DNA of 61,902 nucleotides from a virus. Position numbers and translations under genes: made by a program. This document shows, piece by piece, positions 42,171-49,218 of the stretch (its first letter is position 1; every line of letters starts with the position of its first letter). The stretch spans positions 1-61,902 of IMG/VR virus record IMGVR_UViG_3300048597_000042. One strand, 5' to 3'. Below the pieces are notes generated by a model. That model made no database searches, was not told where the DNA came from, and saw nothing but the letters and a program-made list of their open reading frames with translations.

Positions 42171-42385
42171 AACTGATCCTTAAATCAACTATATCTCACG
42201 ACGGCTACTGTAGCTTTTCTCACATAAATACCAAGAGTAGAGTTTCTGTTTGGGCTACTGCGGATAGAAAAAGCTATTCGTATGTAATCAATCACATCCG
42301 GTCTTTTATCGGTTCTAGAGACACTACTTGTCTTGTAAAACACCCAAGAGACAGCCTGCTAGAAATATCAGAGATAGATTGCTAA
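42167..42385 (+). CDS. Small RSW-family protein, 72 aa (array member 12)
   Basis: Starts at an ATGA junction (42167) with MKLILKST and ends LLEISEIDC, clearly related to member 11 in its end. The RSFIGSRDTTCLV stretch corresponds to the RSWV-x3-D block. Its TAA shares a base with the next ATG. Confidence 0.65.
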   Translation: MKLILKSTISHDGYCSFSHINTKSRVSVWATADRKSYSYVINHIRSFIGSRDTTCLVKHPRDSLLEISEIDC

Positions 42386-42598
42386 TGAAACTGATTCTTA
42401 TATACAGCGCAGCAAGCAGAGGAAAACCGTTCTCATCAGCAAGCTACATGTCAGAAAGGCAGAGTTTACGCCGCTTCTGATATACGCAAGTGTAGCAACG
42501 GGCGATCTAGTAGGTCGTGGATCATTTTCGCAGACACGGCGTCTATCCAGCAGTCCGTGGGTTTCTATTTGGAAATCGGATCGGTAGAAAACATATGA
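42385..42598 (+). pseudogene. Frameshifted RSW-family copy
   Basis: An ATG sharing a base with the preceding TAA opens MKLILIYSAASRG, but the frame stops at about 42480. In the +1 frame, from about 42452, translation continues as QKGRVYAASDIRK and then RSSRSWIIFADTASIQQSVGFYLEIGSVENI, a complete family C-terminus ending at an ATGA junction with the next gene. A one-base indel near 42450 explains this. Programmed shifting or a sequencing error cannot be excluded. Confidence 0.7.
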
Positions 42599-42843
42599 AG
42601 TATATCCTTACAACATGCCTATCTGGTGACGGCATAGCTTTCTCTATATACTATACACTGAACATGCGCGCTAGTATGTCTATTAGGTCTACTATAAACA
42701 CTGGCAGCCGGATTCATACTGCTTCTGAGACCCGCAAAATTAATTACGCGCGACGAAGTAGATCGTGGGTTAGGTCCGCAGATATAGTGTCAGTTGTACA
42801 GGCCGGTTCTCGTCTGCAAATTAGCTCAATAAAAAACATATGA
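42595..42843 (+). CDS. Small RSW-family protein, 82 aa (array member 14)
   Basis: Start at the ATGA junction (42595), giving MKYILTTCLSGDG. The C-terminus RRSRSWVRSADIVSVVQAGSRLQISSIKNI is a full family block. Middle strands are Ser/Arg/Thr-rich (SMSIRSTINTGSRIHTASETRK). The next gene begins with nearly the same eight residues, so the two are recent duplicates at the 5' end. Confidence 0.7.
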   Translation: MKYILTTCLSGDGIAFSIYYTLNMRASMSIRSTINTGSRIHTASETRKINYARRSRSWVRSADIVSVVQAGSRLQISSIKNI

Positions 42844-43079
42844 AATATATCCTTGCAGCATGCCTATCTAATGGCATGGAGAAACGCTCCAACGTTAAAG
42901 TAAGAGACACATTTAATTCCATATCAATGATAAAGTGCGCATCTTCGTTTCACCGAGTGTCTAGATTAAATAAATTTTGCGGAAAACAGTACGATAGGTC
43001 GTGGGCTAGTTTCACAGACACAACAGGCATGCGAGTTTCGGGTTTTCGTTTAGAAATAAGCACGATGAAAGTAACATGA
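42840..43079 (+). CDS. Small RSW-family protein, 79 aa (array member 15)
   Basis: Opens MKYILAACLSNG, close to the previous member, and closes YDRSWASFTDTTGMRVSGFRLEISTMKVT. The middle is unrelated to the previous member's, so ends are conserved while the core diverges. ATGA junctions at both ends. Confidence 0.7.
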   Translation: MKYILAACLSNGMEKRSNVKVRDTFNSISMIKCASSFHRVSRLNKFCGKQYDRSWASFTDTTGMRVSGFRLEISTMKVT

Positions 43080-43315
43080 GCCTATATCTTGAGGCATTAT
43101 TGATGCGCGAAGCGAAGGCTTCTTCAGAACTGTACATAGGAACTACGCACTATCGTAGAGCAATACTAAAGACTCAACACGCATACCGCACCGTATCTAA
43201 GTTATGCACTCGTGGCGTAAAGATCTACGATAGGTCGTCGGCTGTTTCCACGGATACAGCAAGTATCAAAAGCAGCGGGTTCTGGATTTTAAGGCACTGC
43301 ACGATCATTTATTAG
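43076..43315 (+). CDS. Small RSW-family protein with altered C-terminus, 79 aa
   Basis: MSLYLEALL replaces the usual start strand. The block is YDRSSAVSTDTASIKSSGFWILRHC, with Ser for Trp in RSW. The end departs from LEISS, apparently where a remnant of another copy joins. It may be decaying. Confidence 0.55.
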   Translation: MSLYLEALLMREAKASSELYIGTTHYRRAILKTQHAYRTVSKLCTRGVKIYDRSSAVSTDTASIKSSGFWILRHCTIIY

Positions 43316-43396
43316 AACGTGGGTTAGTTTTCGGGATATTGTCGGTATATACGCCAATAGATTCTATGTAGAAATCAGCTCAGTGAAAATTGTATG
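43293..43396 (+). pseudogene. Headless remnant of an RSW-family gene
   Basis: In a frame different from the overlapping gene, the DNA encodes FIRTWVSFRDIVGIYANRFYVEISSVKIV and stops in an ATGA junction. This is a family C-terminal block without an N-terminal half or start codon, as left by a deletion or unequal crossover. Confidence 0.7.
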
Positions 43397-43633
43397 AAAC
43401 TTGTTATTAGTGGATGCGGAACAAACAGAGGAAGAACTTTTGCCGTGCTGTATATAGTAGGCAAACGCTTTTCTAAGTCTTCAGTAATGGTCGGCCCAAG
43501 AAGTTACGACTGTTCTCAACTGCGAAAATACAACGCACGTCCACGTAGTATATCCTGGGTTGATGTTACGGATGTTGTTGGCATGGAAGTAAATGGGTTT
43601 CTTTTAGAAATCAGCTCAGTGAGAATTGTATGA
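43394..43633 (+). CDS. Small RSW-family protein, 79 aa
   Basis: Begins MKLVISGC and ends SISWVDVTDVVGMEVNGFLLEISSVRIV, one of the clearest family members. The C-terminal codons TTTAGAAATCAGCTCAGTGA are shared almost base for base with the remnant upstream. ATGA junctions on both sides. Confidence 0.7.
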   Translation: MKLVISGCGTNRGRTFAVLYIVGKRFSKSSVMVGPRSYDCSQLRKYNARPRSISWVDVTDVVGMEVNGFLLEISSVRIV

Positions 43634-43869
43634 AACTAATTATAAAAAGAGCCGCACCCGCCGATGGAGAAACTTGTTCAAGAATCTGTACGTATTGGCT
43701 CGTATGCGATGAATCAATCATTACCACTAGGCAGATACATAGAGACGCTTGCCGGATACTAATATCTAACACAGCAGCATCGGATAGAACTTGGATACGT
43801 GGCATCGATACTTTAGCCATGCGTTTAGATCGTGGGTTACGGACAGAGATTTCATCGGTGAAAATATGA
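43630..43869 (+). CDS. Small RSW-family protein, 79 aa
   Basis: Begins MKLIIKRAAPADG and ends SDRTWIRGIDTLAMRLDRGLRTEISSVKI. The C-terminal DNA also holds the family word AGATCGTGGGTT in another frame, suggesting mosaic joining of two copies. Two Cys in the N-terminal half. Function unknown. Confidence 0.68.
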   Translation: MKLIIKRAAPADGETCSRICTYWLVCDESIITTRQIHRDACRILISNTAASDRTWIRGIDTLAMRLDRGLRTEISSVKI

Positions 43870-44102
43870 ACCCAGCGCTGAAAGAAGGCATGACAGGCTT
43901 TTCTGTAACGATTGAATCTTGGGTTTGTATAGACAAGCGTAAATTCTTATGGACTTCGAGCATAGGTCAACTACATGCGTCTGTCGCTAATGCGCGTTAC
44001 GCTGGGTATTACACGACGTATGTAGGCCGAAGTAAAACCGGTAGTTTTTTAGTTCGTAAGCACAAAACACCTATTATGGTTTGTGAAGTTTCGTGTGTTT
44101 AG
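43866..44102 (+). CDS. Small early protein, 78 aa (array member)
   Basis: Starts at the ATGA junction (43866); an earlier in-frame ATG at 43791 lies inside the previous gene. It has GMTGFSVTIESWVCIDKRKFLW and ends KTPIMVCEVSCV, similar in layout but without the RSW block. Followed by an AGGAGG site for a tiny membrane protein. Confidence 0.62.
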   Translation: MNPALKEGMTGFSVTIESWVCIDKRKFLWTSSIGQLHASVANARYAGYYTTYVGRSKTGSFLVRKHKTPIMVCEVSCV

Positions 44103-44114
44103 TAGGAGGCTTGT

Positions 44115-44219
44115 ATGCTAGACTTCTTGTGTAGTGTTCTAGGTTTCGTTTTCTACTTTATAGAATTTTTTGTAATGCTAGGGCTAGCACTCTGGCTTAT
44201 GCACAAAGAAGAGTTGTAA
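44115..44219 (+). CDS. Tiny membrane protein, 34 aa
   Basis: A strong ribosome site (AGGAGG) precedes the ATG, and almost the entire product is one transmembrane helix (LGFVFYFIEFFVMLGLALWLM) with a short charged end (HKEEL). It interrupts the family array. It could be a small inhibitor of a membrane protein or an early lysis or exclusion peptide; not determinable. Confidence 0.65.
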   Translation: MLDFLCSVLGFVFYFIEFFVMLGLALWLMHKEEL

Positions 44220-44225
44220 GCCGCT

Positions 44226-44459
44226 ATGAAAATGATATGTAAGTTCTACATAAGACGCGGATATCGTTTTTCTAAAGTAAACGACTGTAAAGATGTAGAC
44301 ATAATTGGTTTTAGCCACGGAGATTATACGTGGCGGACACGCAATTCGTTTAGAGGATGGGTTTGCCATCTTGACGCCAGAATCACTGACGTAACATCAC
44401 TGCAAATAAATGGAGAGTGGTTTGAATCGTCAAGCATTATCGAATACGATTACTTCTAA
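44226..44459 (+). CDS. Small RSW-related protein, 77 aa (last of array 1)
   Basis: Begins MKMICKFYIRRGYRFSKV and contains FRGWVCHLDARITDVTSLQINGEWFESSSIIE, a diverged version of the family's RSWV-x3-D-x-G-x2-LEISS block. Acidic and aromatic end. Array 1 stops here. Confidence 0.65.
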   Translation: MKMICKFYIRRGYRFSKVNDCKDVDIIGFSHGDYTWRTRNSFRGWVCHLDARITDVTSLQINGEWFESSSIIEYDYF

Positions 44460-44469
44460 GGAGATCGCT

Positions 44470-44661
44470 ATGGAAAACACAAGCAGTTTTGTTGTGGTAG
44501 AAAACGAGAGTTCTAACCTTGAGGTGTATCACGCATACGACAGTCTGTCTAAAGCCCGTACGGCGGCAAAGGAAGCCGCTGTAGAATTTCCTGGGCGTGA
44601 GTTTCGGGTCTATGAACTGAAGGCTACATTTTCTGCGGCGATCACAGTTAAGGAGACATGA
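44470..44661 (+). CDS. Hypothetical acidic protein, 63 aa
   Basis: The ATG at 44470 follows AAGGAG and is preferred to an upstream in-frame ATG within the preceding gene. Pattern: strand (SSFVVVENESSNLEVYHAY), helix (SLSKARTAAKEAAVEFPG), strand (EFRVYELKATFSA), a small alpha/beta fold often found in phage early genes. Function unknown. Confidence 0.75.
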   Translation: MENTSSFVVVENESSNLEVYHAYDSLSKARTAAKEAAVEFPGREFRVYELKATFSAAITVKET

Positions 44662-44662
44662 C

Positions 44663-45220
44663 GTGACTTACAGCCATGCAGAAAGCATAACTGTAGACGG
44701 CTTAGAATGCAATTTGCGTATATATCAATCCGATAACCGAAGCGTTGAGGACTACGCTTGCAAAACAAAAAGTAAGAAAGCATGCTACGAGGTAGTTATT
44801 GGAAAAGATCGCAGCGGTTCGTATGTTGTTGACGCCCGACAGATGGTTAGTGACTTTCGTGAAACGGGTATGTCTGGCTGGGAAGCGCACGTCGCAACAC
44901 TTAACCATATAAACTACCTCAAGGCTTTGTATAACGGCAACATAACAGAGTACATAATGCAGGCCGAATTTATCGACCCTCTACACAACGAGTTTATTTC
45001 AGACGATTCTGAGTTCTTTGAATACGGGCATTATTACTGCCTAGATGCGGAAGGTTTCGGTAGGACGGGGGAAGTCACGTATAACGAAAACAACGCCATC
45101 GCGCTATGCAAAGACGCGATAGGTAAAGCCATAAGAGACGCCATCGATAACAGAGCATGGCATTTATGCCACTGGTTTCGTGCCAAAATGGGCAACCGTA
45201 AATTTTTAGGATATCTATGA
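44663..45220 (+). CDS. Hypothetical early protein, 185 aa
   Basis: A GTG start lies 2 bases after the upstream stop with AAGGAG in range. The protein is mixed alpha/beta with several Tyr, Cys and acidic residues and no transmembrane segment (EVVIGKDRSGSYVVDARQMVSDFRETGM). It overlaps the next gene by ATGA. No family recognised. Confidence 0.75.
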   Translation: MTYSHAESITVDGLECNLRIYQSDNRSVEDYACKTKSKKACYEVVIGKDRSGSYVVDARQMVSDFRETGMSGWEAHVATLNHINYLKALYNGNITEYIMQAEFIDPLHNEFISDDSEFFEYGHYYCLDAEGFGRTGEVTYNENNAIALCKDAIGKAIRDAIDNRAWHLCHWFRAKMGNRKFLGYL

Positions 45221-45579
45221 AGACTTCAGCTAAAAAGGCATCCCGAGCTTTTCTGTTGCACAATTTGTTTGGCACTAAGCGGGACTCTTGCACTAGCAGA
45301 GGCAACGCACTCTATTCGTACACCACTGCAATAGCCGCATGGAAGGGGCCTATTCTGATAGTGAATGAATCGAAGTACAGCGCCACTACTTCGAGGCACC
45401 AACACGCCCTTCGTTTGGAACTATCCTATTCCGCTCCGGAATTAGTTATTAAGGTAAACGATATCAGGATGGGTTCCGACAGACACGACTTAATCAATGC
45501 AGCTCTGGAAGCCGTCGATAAGATGGACAGTAGTGCTTACGATGTAGACACGATTAAATATGACCTGATGAATGGATAA
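45217..45579 (+). CDS. Hypothetical early protein, 120 aa
   Basis: The start is at an ATGA overlap. The product has a basic N-terminus (MKTSAKKASRAFLLHNLFGTKRDSC) and strands near the middle (LRLELSYSAPELVIKVNDI) with a helical end. It closes early operon 1 before a GC-rich intergenic element. Function unknown. Confidence 0.7.
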   Translation: MKTSAKKASRAFLLHNLFGTKRDSCTSRGNALYSYTTAIAAWKGPILIVNESKYSATTSRHQHALRLELSYSAPELVIKVNDIRMGSDRHDLINAALEAVDKMDSSAYDVDTIKYDLMNG

Positions 45580-45703
45580 CGCGGGCTCGCGAGCGCGCTG
45601 CACGCAAGCGCGGGGCGTCGGTTCAGCGTCGGTTCAGGTGGTACGTGGGATGCTTGTCCGGTCGCTGCGGCGGCAGTAATCAACATAATCTGAGGAGATT
45701 AAT
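45580..45703 (+). promoter_or_regulatory. Control element before early operon 2 with twin GTTCAG
   Basis: GC-rich bases (GCGGGCTCGCGAGCGCGC) are followed by GTTCAGCG at 45621-45628 and GTTCAGGT at 45632-45639, the same 11-bp spacing as at 38890-38908. A promoter is expected here, and the ATG at 45704 has GAGGAG in front of it. Confidence 0.55.
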
Positions 45704-46057
45704 ATGCAGGTCTTTGTGATGGTTAGTGACGGCAGGTTTTTCTACAGCGGGTATTTTCGTCTTTCTGACGAATGGGTTGAAGAGGTCGAGATTGGCGGTA
45801 TTACCGACAAATTTGCCGCACTGCACTGCATCGGAAGTTCAGACAAAATCATACTAGAAAACGTTGCTGTACATGACACGGTTGCTGTACGGAAAGACGG
45901 GAAGTCTATCGGCAAAGTGACAATGCGCTTCGATAACATGGTAGTTAAAGCCTGTACAGCGACCACAGATTTTGAGCTGGTGTCTCACGAAGAGTTCGAT
46001 CAGATCCGTGACAGTTCGTATTCAACTACTTCAGAAGAGGGGAAGTTTCATGCTTAA
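45704..46057 (+). CDS. Hypothetical protein, 117 aa, coupled to MoxR-type ATPase
   Basis: A beta-rich protein with runs such as QVFVMVSDGRFFYSGYFRLSDEW and DTVAVRKDGKSIGKVTMRFDNMVVKA. Its end overlaps the start of the ATPase gene by 8 bases, so the two are translated together and may work together. Function unknown. Confidence 0.72.
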   Translation: MQVFVMVSDGRFFYSGYFRLSDEWVEEVEIGGITDKFAALHCIGSSDKIILENVAVHDTVAVRKDGKSIGKVTMRFDNMVVKACTATTDFELVSHEEFDQIRDSSYSTTSEEGKFHA

Positions 46058-47114
46058 TGATATCACAGGTCACGCGGCGCTTATTGAGCGTCTTATGGTT
46101 GCGGCTACGGCCTGCAAGTCGCTTATTATTGCCGGCCCTAACGGTGTTGGCAAGACCAGCGCAGTGCACCAGCTTGGTTCTTTGATGGGGCGTAATGTTG
46201 AGACGTTTCTTGGGCCGGCAATTAGCCCTGAGACGTTTGGCATGAACGTTCCCAGTAAGGGTTTCGATCAGTACCGGTACGTGTTCAACAATCGGTTCAT
46301 GGATGCGCCGGAAAACACGATCTTCCTGATTGACGAATACAGTTTTATGCCGCCAACAATCCAAGCGTTGACTGGCGAGTTGACCGCCAACAAGACCATC
46401 AATGGTAAGCCGCTGCCGAAAGGCTCGATGATTGTTCTTACCGCCAATCGGGTCGGCGACACTGCCGGTGTCCACCCTGTTAGTCGGCTTATCAACACCC
46501 GCTGTCCGACGATCACATACTACGGCCCTACTGAGGCTGAGTACATCGGCGACGACAAAACGGCGGGCTACATGCGAACCCACGGCCATCCGGCTGTTGT
46601 GACGGCGCTTTCCTACAATCCTGAAATGATCCATTTTCTTAAGGGAGCGTACCCGGCTGTTGAACAGAAGGCCGATAAGCTCCCTACGCATCGTGGATGG
46701 GTCGAATGCAGCGCGGAACTTAAAGCAGCCGAACTGCTGCTTGCTGCCGGTAAGATCAAGTCTCTCAATCGCATGGGAATTATTGCTAGCCATGTCGGGG
46801 ACAAGGCGGCAGCAAAGTGCGAAGCCATCATTCGTCTCTGGCAAGAACTTCCTGATTTCGGGAAGATTGAAGTTTCGGAGCTGGGCACGATGGCTATTCC
46901 GAAGAACGCCATTGTTCGTAGTTTGATTGTAAGTCAGGTAGTAGATTTGGCAAGAGAGCCCGTTGTTGAACGGCTCTCGCCATTTATTGGCCGGTTTCCG
47001 GCTGAGGAGCAGAAAGTGATGTGGACGCAGTTGATCGCCAAGTCTACTCACTTCAGTAGCACTAATGCGTTTCAGAAGTTCAGCAGTTCAGTTGGCCAGT
47101 ACCTCAATCACTAA
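46050..47114 (+). CDS. MoxR-type AAA+ ATPase, 354 aa
   Basis: The ATG at 46050 overlaps the upstream stop; an earlier reading from 45972 would run through another gene. Walker A is GPNGVGKTSA at about residues 29-38; Walker B is IFLIDEYS near residues 91-98, followed by GELTANKTINGK and sensor 1-like IVLTANRVGD; a helical lid region follows. Short AAA+ proteins of this kind usually act as metal-chelatase-like chaperones for a VWA partner, which is present two genes downstream. Phages with such pairs are known; the substrate is not. Confidence 0.85.
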   Translation: MLNDITGHAALIERLMVAATACKSLIIAGPNGVGKTSAVHQLGSLMGRNVETFLGPAISPETFGMNVPSKGFDQYRYVFNNRFMDAPENTIFLIDEYSFMPPTIQALTGELTANKTINGKPLPKGSMIVLTANRVGDTAGVHPVSRLINTRCPTITYYGPTEAEYIGDDKTAGYMRTHGHPAVVTALSYNPEMIHFLKGAYPAVEQKADKLPTHRGWVECSAELKAAELLLAAGKIKSLNRMGIIASHVGDKAAAKCEAIIRLWQELPDFGKIEVSELGTMAIPKNAIVRSLIVSQVVDLAREPVVERLSPFIGRFPAEEQKVMWTQLIAKSTHFSSTNAFQKFSSSVGQYLNH

Positions 47115-47151
47115 CGCAGTACCTCAACCACCAACGCAGGAGTACACAAAC

Positions 47152-47493
47152 ATGCTCAAGAACATCAACGTAGGCAACGTGCAAGAAGAGATCGGTCCAC
47201 TCAACGTCGGCGACCCGAACATCGGCGACTCGATCTGGATTGACACCGATCGGTTCTTTTACATCGGTCGTTACCGCGGTCGTAGTGAGGACGGTCAGTT
47301 CTGGATTCTTGACCGTGCCAGCATGGTGATCCAGATGGGCATTGTCACCAAGGCAACTACCGAAGGTACTTCGTCCCTTAACGAAGTCCATCCGTTTGCC
47401 ACGCCGTTCTATGCCGTCCGCTACAGCACCGTTACTGGCTGGCGGGTGTTCCCGCATGAGCTGCCGAGCCAACCAATCAGCCGAAGCTCGTAA
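47152..47493 (+). CDS. Hypothetical protein in the MoxR/VWA operon, 113 aa
   Basis: The ATG at 47152 has a good site (GCAGGAG); upstream in-frame codons overlap the ATPase gene. The protein is strand-rich (SIWIDTDRFFYIGRYRGRSEDGQFWIL). Codon use is GC-richer than in the tiny gene arrays, suggesting higher expression. It ends just before a perfect palindrome. Function unknown. Confidence 0.72.
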   Translation: MLKNINVGNVQEEIGPLNVGDPNIGDSIWIDTDRFFYIGRYRGRSEDGQFWILDRASMVIQMGIVTKATTEGTSSLNEVHPFATPFYAVRYSTVTGWRVFPHELPSQPISRSS

Positions 47494-47504
47494 GATCGTA
47501 GCCT

Positions 47505-47534
47505 GTATAGCGGGAGACTAGTCTCCCGCTATAC
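47505..47534 (+). terminator. 30-bp perfect palindrome between genes (weak terminator or processing hairpin)
   Basis: GTATAGCGGGAGACT and its exact complement abut (47505-47534). The RNA would form a very stable hairpin, but no U run follows; the next ribosome site starts within 5 bases. It may slow polymerase or serve as a stability or cleavage element. Confidence 0.5.
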
Positions 47535-47546
47535 TTCGGAGGACGC

Positions 47547-47792
47547 ATGTGGTATACTAGCGATATTGTAGTTGAAGATGACTTCGACGGTACTAAGGTA
47601 GCCTATTGCATGTCAGCTATCTGCTACAGCGTAGCTTCTGCGGTTTCTTTTATTAGAGCCTACGACGGACTCTGCGGGGAAGCCGTGCTCGTAGATGAAC
47701 GAGGCCAACTCGATGCGCCAATTCTAGCGAAGCAAGACAACCCAGTGCCGGCAACCGGCACCGGCATCACACGCATAAGATACTGGAGCTAG
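47547..47792 (+). CDS. Hypothetical protein, 81 aa
   Basis: ATG preceded by GGAGGA. Acidic start (TSDIVVEDDFDGTKVAYCM), hydrophobic helical middle (CYSVASAVSFIRAYD) and a Gly-rich end. Located between the palindrome and the VWA/peptidase gene, two bases upstream of the latter, so probably part of the same system. Confidence 0.68.
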   Translation: MWYTSDIVVEDDFDGTKVAYCMSAICYSVASAVSFIRAYDGLCGEAVLVDERGQLDAPILAKQDNPVPATGTGITRIRYWS

Positions 47793-47794
47793 TA

Positions 47795-48925
47795 ATGTAC
47801 AACGAATTTACTAAGGCTTTGTTTGCTGTGTTGCAGATCAACCCTGTCGTGTACGGGTTTTGTAAGCTGCTTCCGTTAGAAATGTCTGAGGACATTCCGA
47901 CTGCGGCCCTCAATGGCCGAGTTGTAAAAATCAACCCAAAATTCTGGAGCGATCTTGATACTGATTCAAGAGCGTTCGTCATTGCCCATGAAGCCATGCA
48001 TATCGCATGGGATTTCTTCGGGCGGTTAGGTATGCGGAACAAGATGATTTTTAATGCCGCACAAGACCTAGTCATTAACGAGTTTTTATCTGCCAACAAC
48101 TTCAAGTTCACAGGCAATTACGATTTAATTACAGCCAAAGATTTCCCTGACTTGCAGTACGACTCTAATCGGCATTCAAGCGAAGTTGTCTACGACTGGC
48201 TTATTCGCAACAGGCCGAATCTCGCGAAGCAGATGGCCGATAAGGTCTTGGATGGTTGTGGTCAAGAACCCCAGCCCGGTGATGGTGGCCCTCTCACCCC
48301 GCAGGAGGTCGAGGATTTGCGTATGGCGGTGCAGGGTGTTATCGTCGGTAGTCCTCCCGGAACGCTGCCTAGCGAGCTTGTACGGGCCGTAGAATCGGCA
48401 TGGGTGCCGGCCCACGACTGGCGCACTGAACTGTCCAGATACTTCAACCAGCTAGCGCCAGATGACTACAGCCTTAAAAAGTTCTCTATGAACAACCTAG
48501 CTGTGACAGGGGCGCTTACGCCTACGTTGAACACTCCCGGCCTTACTACTATCGGGGTTGTCTTCGATACCAGCGGGTCTATGTCAGACCTGTATAGCGA
48601 GGTAGTAGGCCATGTCCAAGAAATACTCAGTCAAATATCCGTGGCTAAAGTCATCCGGATTGACGCCGATACAAACGTCGCCTTTGAAGAAGAGACCACA
48701 GGCCCCGGCCTTGTGGCTACTGACTTTCGATTCCATGGAGGCGGCGGTACTTGTTTCAGAGAAGCTATCCAACGCATGGAGCATTATAGCCCTGACGTGG
48801 TGGTGTATATCACTGACGGTCACGGAACTTTTCCAGACAATCCTCCACCGTACCCGCTAGTCTGGCTCGACTTGTTGGGCACTGTTGAGTACCCATTCGG
48901 GGATGTGGTGCGATGCAAAACCTGA
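47795..48925 (+). CDS. VWA-like metallopeptidase domain protein (DUF2201-type), 376 aa
   Basis: The N-terminal part carries HEAMH (about residues 65-69), an HExxH-type zinc site following AFVI, and the C-terminal half has a VWA fold with MIDAS motif DTSGSM near residue 259 and later TDGHGTFPDN. This combination is the DUF2201 plan, found beside MoxR ATPases. The ATPase three genes upstream is the likely partner. Together they could remodel or inactivate a host protein. The catalytic state is not shown; the zinc motif is intact. Confidence 0.82.
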   Translation: MYNEFTKALFAVLQINPVVYGFCKLLPLEMSEDIPTAALNGRVVKINPKFWSDLDTDSRAFVIAHEAMHIAWDFFGRLGMRNKMIFNAAQDLVINEFLSANNFKFTGNYDLITAKDFPDLQYDSNRHSSEVVYDWLIRNRPNLAKQMADKVLDGCGQEPQPGDGGPLTPQEVEDLRMAVQGVIVGSPPGTLPSELVRAVESAWVPAHDWRTELSRYFNQLAPDDYSLKKFSMNNLAVTGALTPTLNTPGLTTIGVVFDTSGSMSDLYSEVVGHVQEILSQISVAKVIRIDADTNVAFEEETTGPGLVATDFRFHGGGGTCFREAIQRMEHYSPDVVVYITDGHGTFPDNPPPYPLVWLDLLGTVEYPFGDVVRCKT

Positions 48926-49128
48926 AGATGGTCATAATAGAATACGTTGTTCTGTTACTTGTGGGTATCTTTGCCTACGAAGCTGTCAACAGCTTCGTAG
49001 TAGCTGTTACAACTATGGTTGTTGTGGCTTTTCTAGGCGTGGCGCACTACCTTGACGGTCGAAGTAAAGGATTTCTTGCAGGGTACAACGAAGCAATTAA
49101 CGCCATAGAAAAGAAACTAGCTAGATAA
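48913..49128 (+). CDS. Membrane protein, 71 aa
   Basis: Two transmembrane helices are likely (VVLLLVGIFAYEAV and SFVVAVTTMVVVAFLGVA), followed by a charged end (DGRSKGFLAGYNEAINAIEKKLAR). It overlaps the VWA gene by 13 bases and is followed at once by a tRNA gene. It might localise the ATPase/VWA system or act as an early membrane effector. Confidence 0.7.
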   Translation: MQNLKMVIIEYVVLLLVGIFAYEAVNSFVVAVTTMVVVAFLGVAHYLDGRSKGFLAGYNEAINAIEKKLAR

Positions 49129-49132
49129 CGTA

Positions 49133-49208
49133 GGGCCTGTAGCTCAAGGGTTAGAGCGTCCGCCTCATAAGCGGTTGGTTCTCGGTTCAAGTCCGGGCAG
49201 GCCCACCA
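49133..49208 (+). tRNA. tRNA with CAU anticodon (Met, or Ile if lysidine-modified)
   Basis: A full cloverleaf: acceptor GGGCCTG/CAGGCCC, D stem GCTC/GAGC, anticodon loop CTCATAA, T arm with TTCAAGT, discriminator A and encoded CCA. The first pair of the anticodon stem is mismatched. An elongator Met tRNA is the default reading; tRNA-Ile2 reading AUA is possible, and AUA is common in the nearby small genes. Confidence 0.93.
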
Positions 49209-49218
49209 TAGGTGACAC

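Noticed and set aside
42385-42598. Programmed ribosomal frameshift in the array
   Set aside because: No classical slippery heptamer plus downstream structure is evident near 42450, and a neighbouring remnant shows decay is common. Pseudogene is the simpler reading.
46026-47051. 341-codon open frame opposite the MoxR-type ATPase
   Set aside because: It is a shadow of the GC-rich codon use of the ATPase gene; composition is Arg/His-rich and there is no coupling with neighbours.
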